Shown here in pieces: positions 31,676 to 43,328 of a stretch of DNA of 64,000 bases (its first letter is position 1; every line of letters begins with the position of its first letter). The stretch is from Dryas octopetala (lineage: Eukaryota; Streptophyta; Magnoliopsida; Rosales; Rosaceae), in contig OY992832.1 of assembly GCA_963921425.1 (NCBI GenBank), positions 1,240,001-1,304,000 on the forward strand, given 5' to 3'. The position numbers and the translations under genes were made by a program. Below the pieces are notes generated by a model. The model was not told where the DNA came from and made no database searches. It was given only the letters and a program-made list of their open reading frames with translations.

Positions 31676-32098
31676 CATCCCCATCACCAGCCCACCATCA
31701 CCCTCATCTCGCCCCTGCCGCCGAAACCCACCGAAAACCCAGCCCCTCTCCTCTTCTCTTCCTCCCTTCTTTTCCTCCTCCCTCCACGGCCTCAACTCCC
31801 AAGTGACAAAAAGATCTGAGTTTGGGGGAGATTTGGGGTTGATCTGAGTTTGGGGGAGATTTGGGGCTGAGTTTGGGCGAAATTTCGACGAAATTTGGCG
31901 AAATTTTACAAAAATAAACATATTCCGAGTTCAAAATTGCGAAATTTAAGCGAAATTTCGCTGAAATAATACCGAAAAATAATGGATTCGTGATAAAATT
32001 TCGGGACTTCAAAAAAACGAAAATTTCGACGAAATTTCGTCGAAATTTTCGAAATTTCATTCGTTGGAATTAATTATTTTGCATTAAATACCAAATTT

Positions 32099-32580
32099 TA
32101 AAGATCAAGATATGTATTTATAGTTAATTAAATCTTCACTTTAAATAATTATGAGAATCATGAAGTTCTAAATCTTAAATTTATAGATTAAGTCTAATGA
32201 TTTACTCGATATAAAACTTACAATTTGCCCACATTGATGTTTATATTGTTACATCAAACTTGTCTATTAACAACAATATTGTTCATATTGTTACAGTTTT
32301 AGACCACATTATCTCACCACATGATGTGATAACTTCACATCACCAAAAAAAAAAAAAAAAACAAATAAGCTAGGAAACAAAATCAATTTAGCATAAACAC
32401 ATGCTGTGGTGTGGTGGGAGAGAGAGTTTAAATCATGATTATTCTACTAGCTGGATAGACATTGTTTTTTAAGTCAAATAATGATCTAACATGGTACGAG
32501 TGCTCTGGTTCTAAGTGGTCCTGGGTTCGAACTTGAAACTCCCATCTCCCACTTATTCATCAATCTTTCAGCTAGCTTTG
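32099..32580. other. 3' flank of CSLE copy G, no gene seen
   Basis: AT-rich non-coding DNA. Near 32490-32545 there is a tRNA-like word pair (GAGTGCTCTGG and GGTCCTGGGTTCGAAC), resembling a tRNA-derived SINE or promoter box B. No cloverleaf can be drawn, so I do not call a tRNA gene. Confidence 0.4.
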
Positions 32581-33725
32581 CTAGTATATAGGCATCAGGC
32601 ATGCCAATGTAAGCAAAAAAAGGGACTTGAACATGACAGACGATGGTATATGGCCCTTGTCACTGCGGATGAAGAGCGCTTGGTATACTGGAAAATTGAT
32701 CATAACCAATATGCCACAAAGAATAACTTGACTGATCAACTGCTCTAAAGCTTTGGAATCTATATCCATGACAACCCTCTTTGTTCCCCAAACTAAGCTC
32801 AAAAGGTTTAGCAATGCTGATGTTGCTAGCACAGTGTGCATAATACTTGAGCCTCCAAACTCCAAAACCTCTTGCTCATACCTCTTTGACACATCCTCAG
32901 TGACCACCTTGTCAGTGATGGCAAACTCTGTTTCAGATAGCCCCAATTGCCTCTTTATGGTATCAAAGAAAGCAAAAAAGTAGGAAGTAATCCTTCTGAT
33001 CAACCACATTCTTTGTAAGTTCCACCATGCTTTGAGTGAACTCCCACATATCAAGGCTTCAATTATACTGAAAACATTCTTGGCTACAAATACATAAGCA
33101 AATGCTAGGAACCATAGGTTTGACACCTGAAAAATCAATTAGATTCCATCAATAGAACAAACATTATTTAAATGGTGATTGGATAGTAGCTTAACAGTGA
33201 TGTGGGATTGGAACATTAGGCAGTGTTTTGCAGGAAAATATTTCATACTACTACGGAACCATGCTCAATGGGCTTAACTAATGTTTATGTCTATCAAGGA
33301 TAAAAGAGTGAGATTGAGGTACCTCTGGGAACAAGGGAATGCCATGGAGCAAGCAAAGAGGAGGAACAATCACATAATACATAGTTGGGAAGGAAATTGG
33401 AGCCCACAAAAGGTAGAGACAATATCCCATCTGGGCACCAAAGTTTATCTTCCCATGCCCATATATGAAAGGGCAATACTTGGAGAAAAATATCTGAAAC
33501 ATCCCCTCAGACCACCTCTTATGTTGAATAAGTGCTATATCTAACGTATTTGGAGCAACACCCAGAAATGCTTTTCTATCTGGGTTATAATAAACTGATT
33601 TCCATCCCCTGCATTGAATTGCCAAGCCAGTAACAATATCTTCAACAGGACACCCATATATCAATCCCATCTGCATATCCAGAACATATATATCATCATG
33701 ATCTTTAGCACTAATATTCTAAAAC

Positions 33726-33805
<80 letters not shown>

Positions 33806-36209
33806 AGTAGGAGATACCTCATTACCCCATTGAGTACCCTTCTCATAGCTACACTTGACAAGAGCTTTTGCAGAATCTTCCAAGTCTTGGATACTTCTGT
33901 CAATAGTCTTGTTGTCCTCTATGTTCCATTGTCCTCTGTAAGTCTTGGAATATTTCTTTCCAGAAAGACTTTCTCTTCGATGGAAACATCCGGTGCCACA
34001 ATACAGGGCCGCGCCATATCCACCTAACCCAGCAAGCTCAACCTTTATGCATAACCAACAACCAGAATTGAATATGTTAGTCCAGCAAAAGATCTATAGC
34101 TTCCTTTACTCCTAATTTGAAAGAAAACGCACCATTAAAACCATTTTCTATATTACTCACCTCATTAGTTACAAAACATGCATTTCCATATATATCGTTC
34201 TTCGTGAGATTGTCATAGCTTTGTGGGTGTTGCACATAAGCAGTCTTATGTCCATTCTTTTCATCCAATAAGAAACACAGTGCCTCTCGTATTGAATCTG
34301 CATTGTTTGCGTACATGTCACAGTCCAAGTTGAGGATGAAGGGTGCATTGCTTATCACTGATGACACTCTCAGCTGTACAATGCAAATAACCTTTTCAGT
34401 TTTCACAATACTTGATTATTTTAAGTTAAAATTACCATATATGGATTAAAAGCTAACCAGTGCATTCATAGCTCCAGCTTTGAAGTGGTGTGGCTGTTGG
34501 GGTCTCTTTTCTCTTGCCATGTATACCATTGTTGGTAATCGGCATCCATCGTCATCCACGACCTTTGTGTCTCTTCCATCAATTATAACCTTTAAAAGAA
34601 ATGAGAGACAGAGAGAGCAAAGAATAAAAAAAAAGAATGACAATAAATAATAGATCAAGATCAATTCACTCAAGAATTATATACCTGCACAATCGACTGA
34701 TGATCATTCTTTGCTACATTGAGGTTCCATTCTGAGAATGCTTTGTGTTGTTTCTTTGTTTCTTCCGGAATCTTGCCCATTTCAACAGCACATTCGATCC
34801 GATTTTTCATTTCTTCATAAAGTTTCTTTGGTAACATATAAATGTCTGTCAGTTAATCCTTTTTGTCAACAACAAGAAGATATATATCATTGTACCTAAA
34901 ATATAGGCACAGTGTATGCACTAGGTAACTATTCAAAAGAGCTTGGTCATAGCTAGTCCCCTAGCTAGTAAATGCCAATCTGACCAAAACAAGTTGTTTA
35001 CACACACAAGCCTCATTTTGTTAATTTTGTATGTACCTGGCTAAACTTGGCATGTACTTACCTTGATATCCAGCCATTCCTGACCATAGTTGATGTCATG
35101 CACATCAGAATGCAGGGCAAAGTAGGCCTGTGGTGACCTTGGTTCAACTTTGAACTTCTTGCAAAAGGGTATCCAATACTTAGAGAAACGAGAGGCCTCT
35201 AGCAGAGCATAGAAAGTGAATTCTGAACCACCATCATCAGAAAGGTAAACACTCAACTTCTCAGGTGGATAATTGTAGGACAGGACTGATAGGACAGTGT
35301 TAATCACCAAAGTTGGTGGCTCCATTTTGGGGTCTGCAGTGCATATAAAAGTGTCAACACCCGGTAACTTGTCCTCATATCTGTAATATGCAAAGAATTA
35401 TAAGAAATTAATTAGTCAGCAAATTAAGTTTAAATTTTACAGAAAATGAAGAATACAAAAAGTGAGGAATTTGAACTAAGAGATCGATACAAATAGGACC
35501 CCAAGGCCAATCATTCTCTACAATAAATTGAGCCTTTTGTCATAATACATCAACCATTTAGATCAATATAGATTTGTACCAGGACAGAAAGAAAAAAAAA
35601 AAAAAAAAAAAGCATTAATGATCTTGGTATATATTTTTGGTCAGGTGGATTTTAAAGTAGAAAGCATACTTTTCATACAAGTTAATTATACTAAACCGTA
35701 CTGAGACTTACTTTACACAGTAGAAGATAGCTTTTCATTCTACAAGTTATATATATGCAGGAATTGATTTTTCAGATGCACAGTGATTGAAAATGTTGCT
35801 GTTGTTGCTACTATTCTGCTTGATGATGCTTTGGGTCTTTCTAGGCCTAGAGCAATTGTAGTTTAGTTCCTTTTGTACCCAAAAAAAAAATGTTACTGTA
35901 TGGGGGGAGATGGAGAGGTAGCAAACCTGTGTGAGAGTCTGTCCTTGAAAGGGTGACGACTCGTTACACTCCAGCGAACAGACTGAGTGATGATCCAGTA
36001 AATCCCAAACCAGAGCTCAGCCATGAGCATACCAATCCAAGCCCATCTCCCTTTCTCTCCAGCTCTTGGGATGTTGATTACTCTGCACACCCATATCAAA
36101 CACAAGCCCACCAATATTGTTGAGGCAAACAACCTATACACAACTCTAAATCTTGCTTCTCTGCTCTCAAACAACGGAAGACTCTCTTCTCCACCACCTT
36201 TCTGCTCAC

Positions 36210-36213
<4 letters not shown>
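32581..36213 (-). CDS. CSLE: Cellulose synthase-like protein E, copy G (intact, diverged)
   Basis: Eight exons on the reverse strand: 35927-36213, 35062-35380, 34685-34825, 34458-34589, 34161-34373, 33818-34042, 33323-33670 and 32581-33126. They give about 736 residues. The exon phases are identical to the other CSLE copies, but the protein is clearly diverged. Signatures are [32 protein letters not shown] and [10 protein letters not shown]. The N-terminus [17 protein letters not shown] is five residues longer than in copy A. Exon 6 uses GAG|GTATCT, a better donor than GTCTCC in the A/C/E group. Intron 6 holds a 70-base GA tract (33729-33800). A CT tract directly precedes the ATG. It should be a membrane glycosyltransferase of unknown product, a separate CSLE subgroup from A/C/E. 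Confidence 0.9.
33729..33800. repeat. (GA)n microsatellite in CSLE copy G intron 6
   Basis: Interrupted GA run of about 72 bases, on the transcribed strand a CT-rich intron stretch just after the exon 6 donor. Confidence 0.95.
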
Positions 36214-36248
<35 letters not shown>

Positions 36249-36302
36249 AAGGGAGATTCACTGCATCTACCTATATGTGTGTATGCCAGCGTGTGTACGT
36301 AT

Positions 36303-36317
36303 GATATATATATATAC
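36303..36317 (-). promoter_or_regulatory. Possible TATA element of CSLE copy G
   Basis: An alternating TA run about 90 bases upstream of the copy G ATG, beyond the CT-rich leader (36214-36243). Position is suitable for a TATA box, but a plain AT microsatellite is also possible. Confidence 0.35.
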
Positions 36318-36934
36318 ATCGATCATACGAGACATAAATTTTTTTTATTAATAGTGTTATTGTACATTTGTACGTGTTAGTGTCAAATGTACTAGAAAGA
36401 TAATATCACTAAGGCCGTGCTACTAGTTGTTTCGATCTGATAAGGGTTCGAACTTCCGACCTCTCCCAATATTAGGGAGAGAAATAATATTAAACTAGTG
36501 TTAGTTTATAATCATCAAATTTTAATAGTGTGAGAATTGAAGGCTGAAATGTCAATTCATTTCAGTTGGTCGTTGTCAACTTGTCATTGGTAATGTTTTT
36601 GTTGAAATAATAATTAATAAATGAAACAAACTATTATCTGCAATAGCTGTCGCCTGTCGGAGGAGTTGTTCTAAATAAATTAATGGCTAGCCTCGGTTTG
36701 TAACCCCATGTGCAACTGCAAATACAAGAGTACCTAAACCCTTCTCTGTTTTCTCACACTTGGTCAGCCTCCTTTCTTTATTCAACACTTTAAGGTACAA
36801 TTTCCAGCTCCCAAAAAGAAAAGAGAAGTCACATTTGCATAGTGGTTTTATCTTGGATCATTTCACTGTAAAAACCCATGGTCATTCTTGCTCTCCCCTA
36901 ATTTTTCTAATTTCTGTAAAACCCATTATGGAAG

Positions 36935-36956
36935 TTTTTTTTTTTTTTTTTGGGTC
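36935..36956. mobile_element. 22-bp T-tract insertion with 16-bp target duplication
   Basis: Seventeen T plus GGGTC lies between perfect direct repeats AAACCCATTATGGAAG at 36919-36934 and 36957-36972. Read on the reverse strand it is GACCC followed by poly(A), as expected of an extremely 5'-truncated retroposed tail. Confidence 0.65.
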
Positions 36957-37106
36957 AAACCCATTATGGAAGATTAAACTTCATTAATATTTTTGTTTTG
37001 AATTTTTTGACCAAATTAAATATGCGGATATCTCAATACAAATATTCCACAAGAGTTGAGTACGTAACTTAAGTCCATGCGTGACTGAGTCGGTCACTCA
37101 TCACTT

Positions 37107-37125
37107 TTTTTTTTTTTGGTCTCCA
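37107..37125. mobile_element. 19-bp T-tract insertion with 13-bp target duplication
   Basis: Eleven T plus GGTCTCCA lies between perfect direct repeats TCACTCATCACTT at 37094-37106 and 37126-37138. Reverse strand: TGGAGACC followed by poly(A). Confidence 0.62.
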
Positions 37126-38845
37126 TCACTCATCACTTATCAATAGCGTTATTTTCTTCCTTTAACAATAACAATTGCAGTGGTTATCGGCTTATCGCAT
37201 TCCACCAAACCAAATTGGAATTGGGTGGCTAATTCTCAACCCTCAAGTCAAACTTGGCTCATACCACTACCAAAGGAACACCACGCCGCATGCATTCGTG
37301 TAGTTGAATTTATTTAACAATAGCACTATTATAATATTGTAAGTTGTAACCCCAAAAAATAATAATAATAATAAAGGTTCATTAATTTTAACTACTAAAA
37401 GTTCAATAATTTTTTAGTTTAAGTACTAAAATTAAATACCATTTTAAATTAGGTACTAGTTGAAAAGTCAAACAAACTAATAAAGTAAAAGATATTAGAA
37501 TTTAAAAATATTACCACTACAATAAAAAAATAAAAATAAAATTACATCACAAATATTACATTAATTTATATTATATTGTATTTAAAAAAAATTAATCCAA
37601 TCACAATTTAACTGTAACTGTCTTGGTAAATTAAAAAAGACAACTCACACCACTATACTATATATTATTTTGAGTAAAAGTATTGTTTTGACCTATATTT
37701 ATACTATATTGTAGTATAATTTCTCTACAAAAAATTAAATTAAGTCACAACTTAACTGTGACTGTCTCGCAACTTAGATGTGACTGTCGTTCAGTCACAA
37801 CTAAATTTGAAGTTGTGAGTGTCGTACAGTCACAACTAAATGTGAACTTGAGACTACATTAACAAATTTTCAAGGTAATACAAAAGCCTCAAGGGCAATT
37901 TTGTCAAAACCTTATAAATTTTAACTGACACTCATCATATGTGGGTCAAAGGACAAAAATGTCAAATGAAAAAAGCTTAAATCAAAGGGGGCTAAGAGGC
38001 CAAAATATTTGTGACATAATCTAAAAAACTACATTTAAATTTGGTAGCTCAATTGAAATATTATATAGTTTTCATACTATACCAAAAAATTATTGAAATT
38101 TGATATTTAATCCTAATTTTCTATAATAATAATAAGTTTTTTTTTTTAAGTCCAGTTTAAAAACAAGGCTAATAACTCAGCCACTTGTTACAGTAAATTT
38201 CAGTTTGATCAACTTTAATGAAATGTGCGCGACACGAAACTCTTTGAGCGCTCAGTACTGTTCATCGAGTGCTTGACAATTGTTACTGTGTGACAGTAAT
38301 TATTTAAAGCTACATAAAAATGATACTTATTATTATACATTATGTCTTTTTTTATATAAACATGTTAAAAACTAATAAAACCAACATAAAATACACCATT
38401 CATCTCTTGGGCCTTGTGGTTGTGGCTGCTTATCATCTTCTTTCATGAACCTGCTACTCGCCATGTTTGGGATCGATTCAAATATAAAAGCTTCTTGCTA
38501 ATATCTGGCTCATGAGCCGAGCATTTATCTCAAACAAAACATCATGCCACGTGTCAAGCGACACGAATTGCGGGGATGATGTGTCCCATGGTTAGTTGAC
38601 AATCAAGAGTCCACGTGTTAACCTTGTGTATCACCGCCTATTCGTGATGGGCCTACAATTTGGATTTGGGCATGTCCATGTTCCAGGAATCCACATTTGG
38701 ATTTGATAAGATATGGACCGAAGCCCACCCATTAATTGGACTTAGATTATTGTGATTTTTTTTTAGAAGATTCTTTTTATAGTATATAATTGTCATGAAG
38801 AATCCGGCTAATATCGGCTAATATGAGAAACAAAAATAAATTATA

Positions 38846-39414
38846 GGGTTAATTACACTTTGCATCGTTTAAAATTGAATTGTTTTTTTATTACTAAATT
38901 TGGATTGTTTTTCACTTTACATCTTGACCTTTGAAACTCTACATGTGCACCTTAATGTTAGTTATGTTTGTCTTTCAATTTATGTCCTCCGGTTATTTTG
39001 ATTGGGTTTGACAGACCTTTGAAGCTTTATTTGCTTAAATAAAAGCTATGAGACCATGTGTTTTCTTATGTCGCATGTGGCATAGTGTCCATCTTGACTT
39101 TTGTTAAGGGCTTTTTCGCAAAATTAAATACCTCTTTTCAACCCAAATTGTCATGAGAGCCTTTAAATGTGGCACATGCTTTAAAAGAAACTAAAGTAGA
39201 TGGCTCATCTCTTGCCACATATGAAATTGTGGGTCCCATAACTTCCACGTAAACAAATAACACTTTAAAAAAAAGTTCAATAAGTCAAATTAATGACAGG
39301 TAGAAATTGAAAGATAGGACTAACATGTAGATATAAGTTATTGAGTTTTTTTTTTTTTTTTTTCCACAAGTGAAAAACAACTTGAACATGAAGGGTGGAA
39401 AATATAATTAACTC
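38846..39414. mobile_element. MULE-like MITE, AT-rich
   Basis: About 569 bases. The left end is GGGTTAATTACACTTTGCA and the complement of the right end GAGTTAATTATATTTTCCA. Flanks are TAAATTATA (38837-38845) and TAAATTCTA (39415-39423), a 9-bp duplication with one mismatch. The TTGTTTTTCAC words near both ends extend the inverted repeat. No coding capacity. Confidence 0.65.
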
Positions 39415-39423
39415 TAAATTCTA

Positions 39424-41290
39424 ATTCTAAACTTCAAATAAAGTTTCCTACTAACTACTGGTTGTAATTCGAATCTCCTTTCCCCGTAAAAAAACTTATT
39501 TTGAACGAATTACAAAATTAGTAATTAAAAAAAAAAAAACAGATGATTCTATTCCTTGAAAAATACCACCTTTCTAAAAAAAAATGTTTAAAACAAATTT
39601 ACTTGACTCCAGACCAAAAAAACAAAATTAATTGACCAAGCATGGCAGCAAAACCATGGCACAACCATGTCACTACAAAAAAAAAAGACAATTTGATGAT
39701 TGATGCATGCAATATAACAGAGGAGGAACAGTTTGGCAGCGCGTTTGCTCACAAATGACAATGTGTACTTGTTGACTCAAACAGATACAGATAGACCTTC
39801 CATGTCCAAATTATTTTTGGATGTTTTTCCGTTGCCTTTTATTTTTAGTTTCTTCACCACATTGATGAAGTGGACACAACTGTTTTCTGCTGTGCCAAGC
39901 AGGCACACCAACTGTTTGATGAATGTCCAGACCCAACGGAAAAACCACTTAGAATCAGACCCATGTATTAAAGAGCTGGAGTGTCTCCCACTATTATTAC
40001 GGTTGCTGCGTTAAACCCTGAACCTGCGCACCATTTTCTTTTGTTCGATCGTCAGACCAAACAGTCCCACAATCCATGGTAAGTCCCCGCTTATTATTAA
40101 GTGGACAATGGGGTTTCTTTAGAACCTCCAATTGCGTTTTTGTTTTGTTAAGCCTGTTGTGGCCTTTTCTTCTCTGTATTTGTTGGTCCATTTGATTTCC
40201 TATCAATCCCAGTTTACTGGGCCTTTCTTTTGGCCTATTACACCTTTGTAATTTGGCTGATATCAAACTCAATACATTTTCCCCATAGAAAATCGAGTTT
40301 TCATGAGAACTATGGAAAATTTATTTATTTAGAAGATTTTGTTCAACAGTAGCTAGGAATTCATTGGTCCTGCTATCATGTGTGCGTTCGTAGGATGCAG
40401 ATGTGTTTCTAATTATTGAATTGACAAATTCATTATTTTTTATTTTACAATATAATTTTATAAGTCGTTGGATCTATCGCATTTTATGTGATTGAATATA
40501 AACACTCAAATAAAGTCCTTACACACTTAATTTTTTGTTATTTTAAAAAACTTATATACAAATTATTTTTAAGATAAAAAAATAAACTTCTGCTAGTTTT
40601 GATAGAAACTCGAACAGAACAATAGTACGATTTATGTATCTCAAGTGTTCTTAGCAAGATTCCTTAAAAAAGAAAAATTACTACTATTTCCATGAAATTC
40701 CAATTCATAATTTATTAATTTATGATGAAACTTGGATACACCCGTACGCTGGTAGTTCATTTTCAGGTCAAACACACAGAATCCATTATCCAAACCCCAC
40801 ATCACATCATAATGGGAAAAACATGGAAGATGAGCACTAAATGTATTATTATTGGGGTGACATTTAAGCAGATGAGGTAGAGAGAGAGAGAGAGAAACAA
40901 ACAGCTAAAAGGCAAACTGATGTCTAATAATCCAATTCATCATCCAACCAAACCCATCTCTTTCTCTCTTGTCCAACTTCCTTTGGCCAGAGAGAGGGCT
41001 TGGACGGTGGCACTTGATGACGTGTCACTCCCAACTGGCTTTCATAAAATGCAAGGTCCAGGTTTGCTCCCTAGTCCCAACATTGCTTGACCCACTGGTT
41101 CAAAAACATTGTACCTTTGACCAGCTTCACACTTGTATTCAAAAATAGAAGGGCAAAATCGTCTGGCATATACAACAGCCCTATGCGCTCAATAAAGGTC
41201 ATGCAGGACAAGATATTCCACCAGATACCTCCTCCCTCTCTCTGTCTCTCTCTCTCTCTCTCCCTTTTGCAGACTGAGTTGCTGATATAA
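39424..41290. other. Intergenic and promoter region of the WEB gene
   Basis: AT-rich, without a supported gene. Near 39600-39640 is a possible degraded short insertion (TCCAGACC plus A tract between similar 13-mers). GA and CT tracts occur near 40879-40896 and 41230-41262, close to the expected transcription start of the next gene. Confidence 0.45.
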
Positions 41291-43328
41291 AATTTGTCTC
41301 AAACAGCTTTCGAATTTTCAAACTTCTCTCTCTAACACTGTAGGCTCTGCCTAACCGTTTCTATTGTCCAAGAAAAGCAAAACGAGACCCATTTCTATTT
41401 CAAATCCATAGATTGGGTTTTCCCTTTTTATCTCTTCAAAGTTTCTTCTTGTTCCATGAAAACTCAATCTCTGCCGAGAAAGTTTGAGTTTTTCCTGTGA
41501 ATTCTCGCGTAGCTTGAGCTTTTCTTGGTGTGTTTTGGGTCTTGGGTCGAGAGTTTCAAAGGGTTTTGACTTTGGATGAAGATGAAGATCGGTGGACCTG
41601 ATCACTGTTCGTTGTTATGTGAATGTTCCCATTGGCGCTTTGGCTTCGGACTTTGGTGATTTCTAGGGTTTGTGGTGCGTAAATTTTTTGTGGCTCTGAT
41701 TAGGGTTTCCTGGGTAAGAAGCTGTCGCCTTTTTTCTTGGTTCTTTGCCAGTTTTCAAGCTTGGGCTTGGTTTTTGTTCCCTTTTCAGCTTTATTTGGTG
41801 GCGCCGATTAATTTCATTATAAGTTTGTTTTTTACTGAATAATTTTAAAGAAATCTCTGCGTTTTTTTATCATTTTGGTACTTTTTAATTGGTTTTTTTA
41901 GTGTCGAGAAAAGGTTTTGGACTTGAATTTTATAAGGACCTAGAGGGTTTCATACTTTCATTATTAAAAGTGCGAGTTGGTTAGTATTTGGGCCCATTTT
42001 CTTGAAAATTTGTTTTCATAAAAATAAGGTATGTATGTCTCATAATTAAAGTCTTTTCCTGAATGTTTATAATTGTAGTTGTGAATCTTTGAACTGGTTG
42101 TGGACCTTGTGGTGAAGCATTGCGAAGGGCTGTTAGATTTTTTTTTTTGAGAAGAGCTGTTTGATTGTACTACGAAAATTGAATTGTCTCTTTTTTCTTT
42201 CTTCCTTTTATACAATTCAATGGGTTTCCGTTTTAAAAATCTTGAAACTTGGGCCTGTTAAGTCATCCTGTGAAAGTTGAATTGTCCCACCCTGTTGCCT
42301 ATGGAATTTCATCTGTGAATCTAGTGTCGTTAATAAATGCCAAATGTTGATGCAAGGTGGTGCGTCTTTGGGAAAATTGGATTTGTGGCACTTTTTTTGT
42401 TGAAATTATAGACGTGTTTTACCCATTCAATTATCAGCAACTGTCTTATAACTTGGTGTTGGTGGATTTTCATATCAACTAATTTGGTTATTTCCTGCGC
42501 CATTAATCTTTTTGCAACTGGAGCAATTATATTACTTCTGTAAATCTGACAGAAGTTTATTGTGGTGTGGGATGTCCTTGAAATCTTTTCTTCCTTTTTT
42601 TTTTTTTGGAGAAGAGGATGCCCGTAAATCATAGGAGATGAATTTTGTAGGATTCCGTTATTTATGAGGTGAAGAGAAGTGGTGGTGGTATTTTTGGGTG
42701 GAACTAAGTGTATTGGGAAGAAGATCAATCTCAGTTAAGTGTAATGGTTATGAATTTCTGAGTCTCTCATCCTTTTCTTCCCCTTGATTGGGTGTGAATG
42801 TGTCCTATGGAAAGGCTTCTGTAGAATTGAGTCATAATTTCATACTGGTGTCATGATGAAGGTCAAGTTTTAGGATGATATTTTGCAGCATTCCTGTTTA
42901 GTTTCCTGAAGGATTGCATAGCTTCATGAGGTTTGAAGACCTCAATATTTATTTATTTCAAATTCTGCGTGGATTTTAAGTATCAAATGCCGACAACCCT
43001 TGACAATATCGTACCTCATATTGAGAGTCTTTTTAAGCTTTCATAGAGTGAATGTAGTTTGGGCTCTTGGGAGTTTAGGTCTTTTCTTATATTATGCTGT
43101 TTTTTTTAGCCTTGTCGTCATGCCCTATGAGGCTGTATGTCTTGCCTGTACTGTTTGTATGAAAGCTAATTAACATTGGGCTGAATATCATCTTTGGTCT
43201 GCTAAGACATGCGGTGTTGTCAGCTTTTAGGAATCAGGCTTTCTCCTTTTCCCTAATTTAATTTAAATGTATTGTTTTACCATTTTCAGCAATTAGGCAT
43301 CTGAGGTACAATAAATAAATAGAGCAGT
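41291..43328 (+). promoter_or_regulatory. 5' untranslated exon and long leader intron of WEB gene
   Basis: The sequence changes from intergenic to T-rich, transcribed-looking DNA here. A plausible non-coding first exon ends at a GGGTAAGAAG donor near 41711. A good acceptor CATTTTCAG ends at 43289, 39 bases before the ATG. That would give a leader intron of about 1.6 kb. This is inferred from splice-site form only; no transcript evidence is available. Confidence 0.45.

Larger units (their letters stand above)
29772..32062. mobile_element. 2.3-kb non-autonomous element with 8-bp target duplication
   Basis: Inserted in R2 but absent at the matching site in R1. It is flanked by GTTGGAAT at 29764-29771 and 32063-32070, an 8-bp duplication typical of hAT elements. 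Both ends carry arrays of the palindromic word CGAAATTTCG and variants (29785-29870 and 31876-32056), giving imperfect terminal inverted repeats (left AAGGAATAAAATTTCGG, right complement GAATGAAATTTCG). Inside are minisatellite-like copies of CTCTATAATTTATAGACTAAA (30085-30200), T and A tracts, a (CT)n run at 31621-31673 and C-rich sequence. No transposase is seen. hAT assignment is inferred from target size only. Confidence 0.7.
28629..32098. repeat. Repeat R2 (direct copy of R1, split by an insertion)
   Basis: R2 matches R1 from ATGTTGGGCTG onward to TGTGTTGGAAT at 29771. It is then interrupted by the 29772-32062 element and resumes at 32063 (GTTGGAATTAATTATTTTGC). R2 continues past the R1 end point into AAAGATCAAG, so R2 probably represents the original locus and R1 the copy. 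Confidence 0.75.
36318..38845. other. Gene-free AT-rich region upstream of CSLE copy G
   Basis: No coding sequence is supported. It contains two short T-tract insertions (36935-36956 and 37107-37125). At 37590-37860 there is a zone where AGTCACAACT and GTGACTGTC recur in both orientations. The 37380-38115 interval has vaguely inverted AT-rich ends (TTCAATAATTTTTTAGT-like) that may be an old element, not firm enough to call. Confidence 0.5.

Noticed and set aside
32485-32580. Possible tRNA gene or SINE (GGTCCTGGGTTCGAAC)
   Set aside because: The box-B-like word is present, but no acceptor stem or cloverleaf can be formed, and no A-tail or target duplication was found.
36415-36470. Second GGTTCGAACTT word suggesting a tRNA
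   Set aside because: No matching A box or stems; isolated word only.
37380-38115. AT-rich TIR element suggested by similar ends (TTCAATAATTTTTTAGT-like)
   Set aside because: Ends are low complexity and no convincing target duplication could be placed; mentioned only as a possibility.
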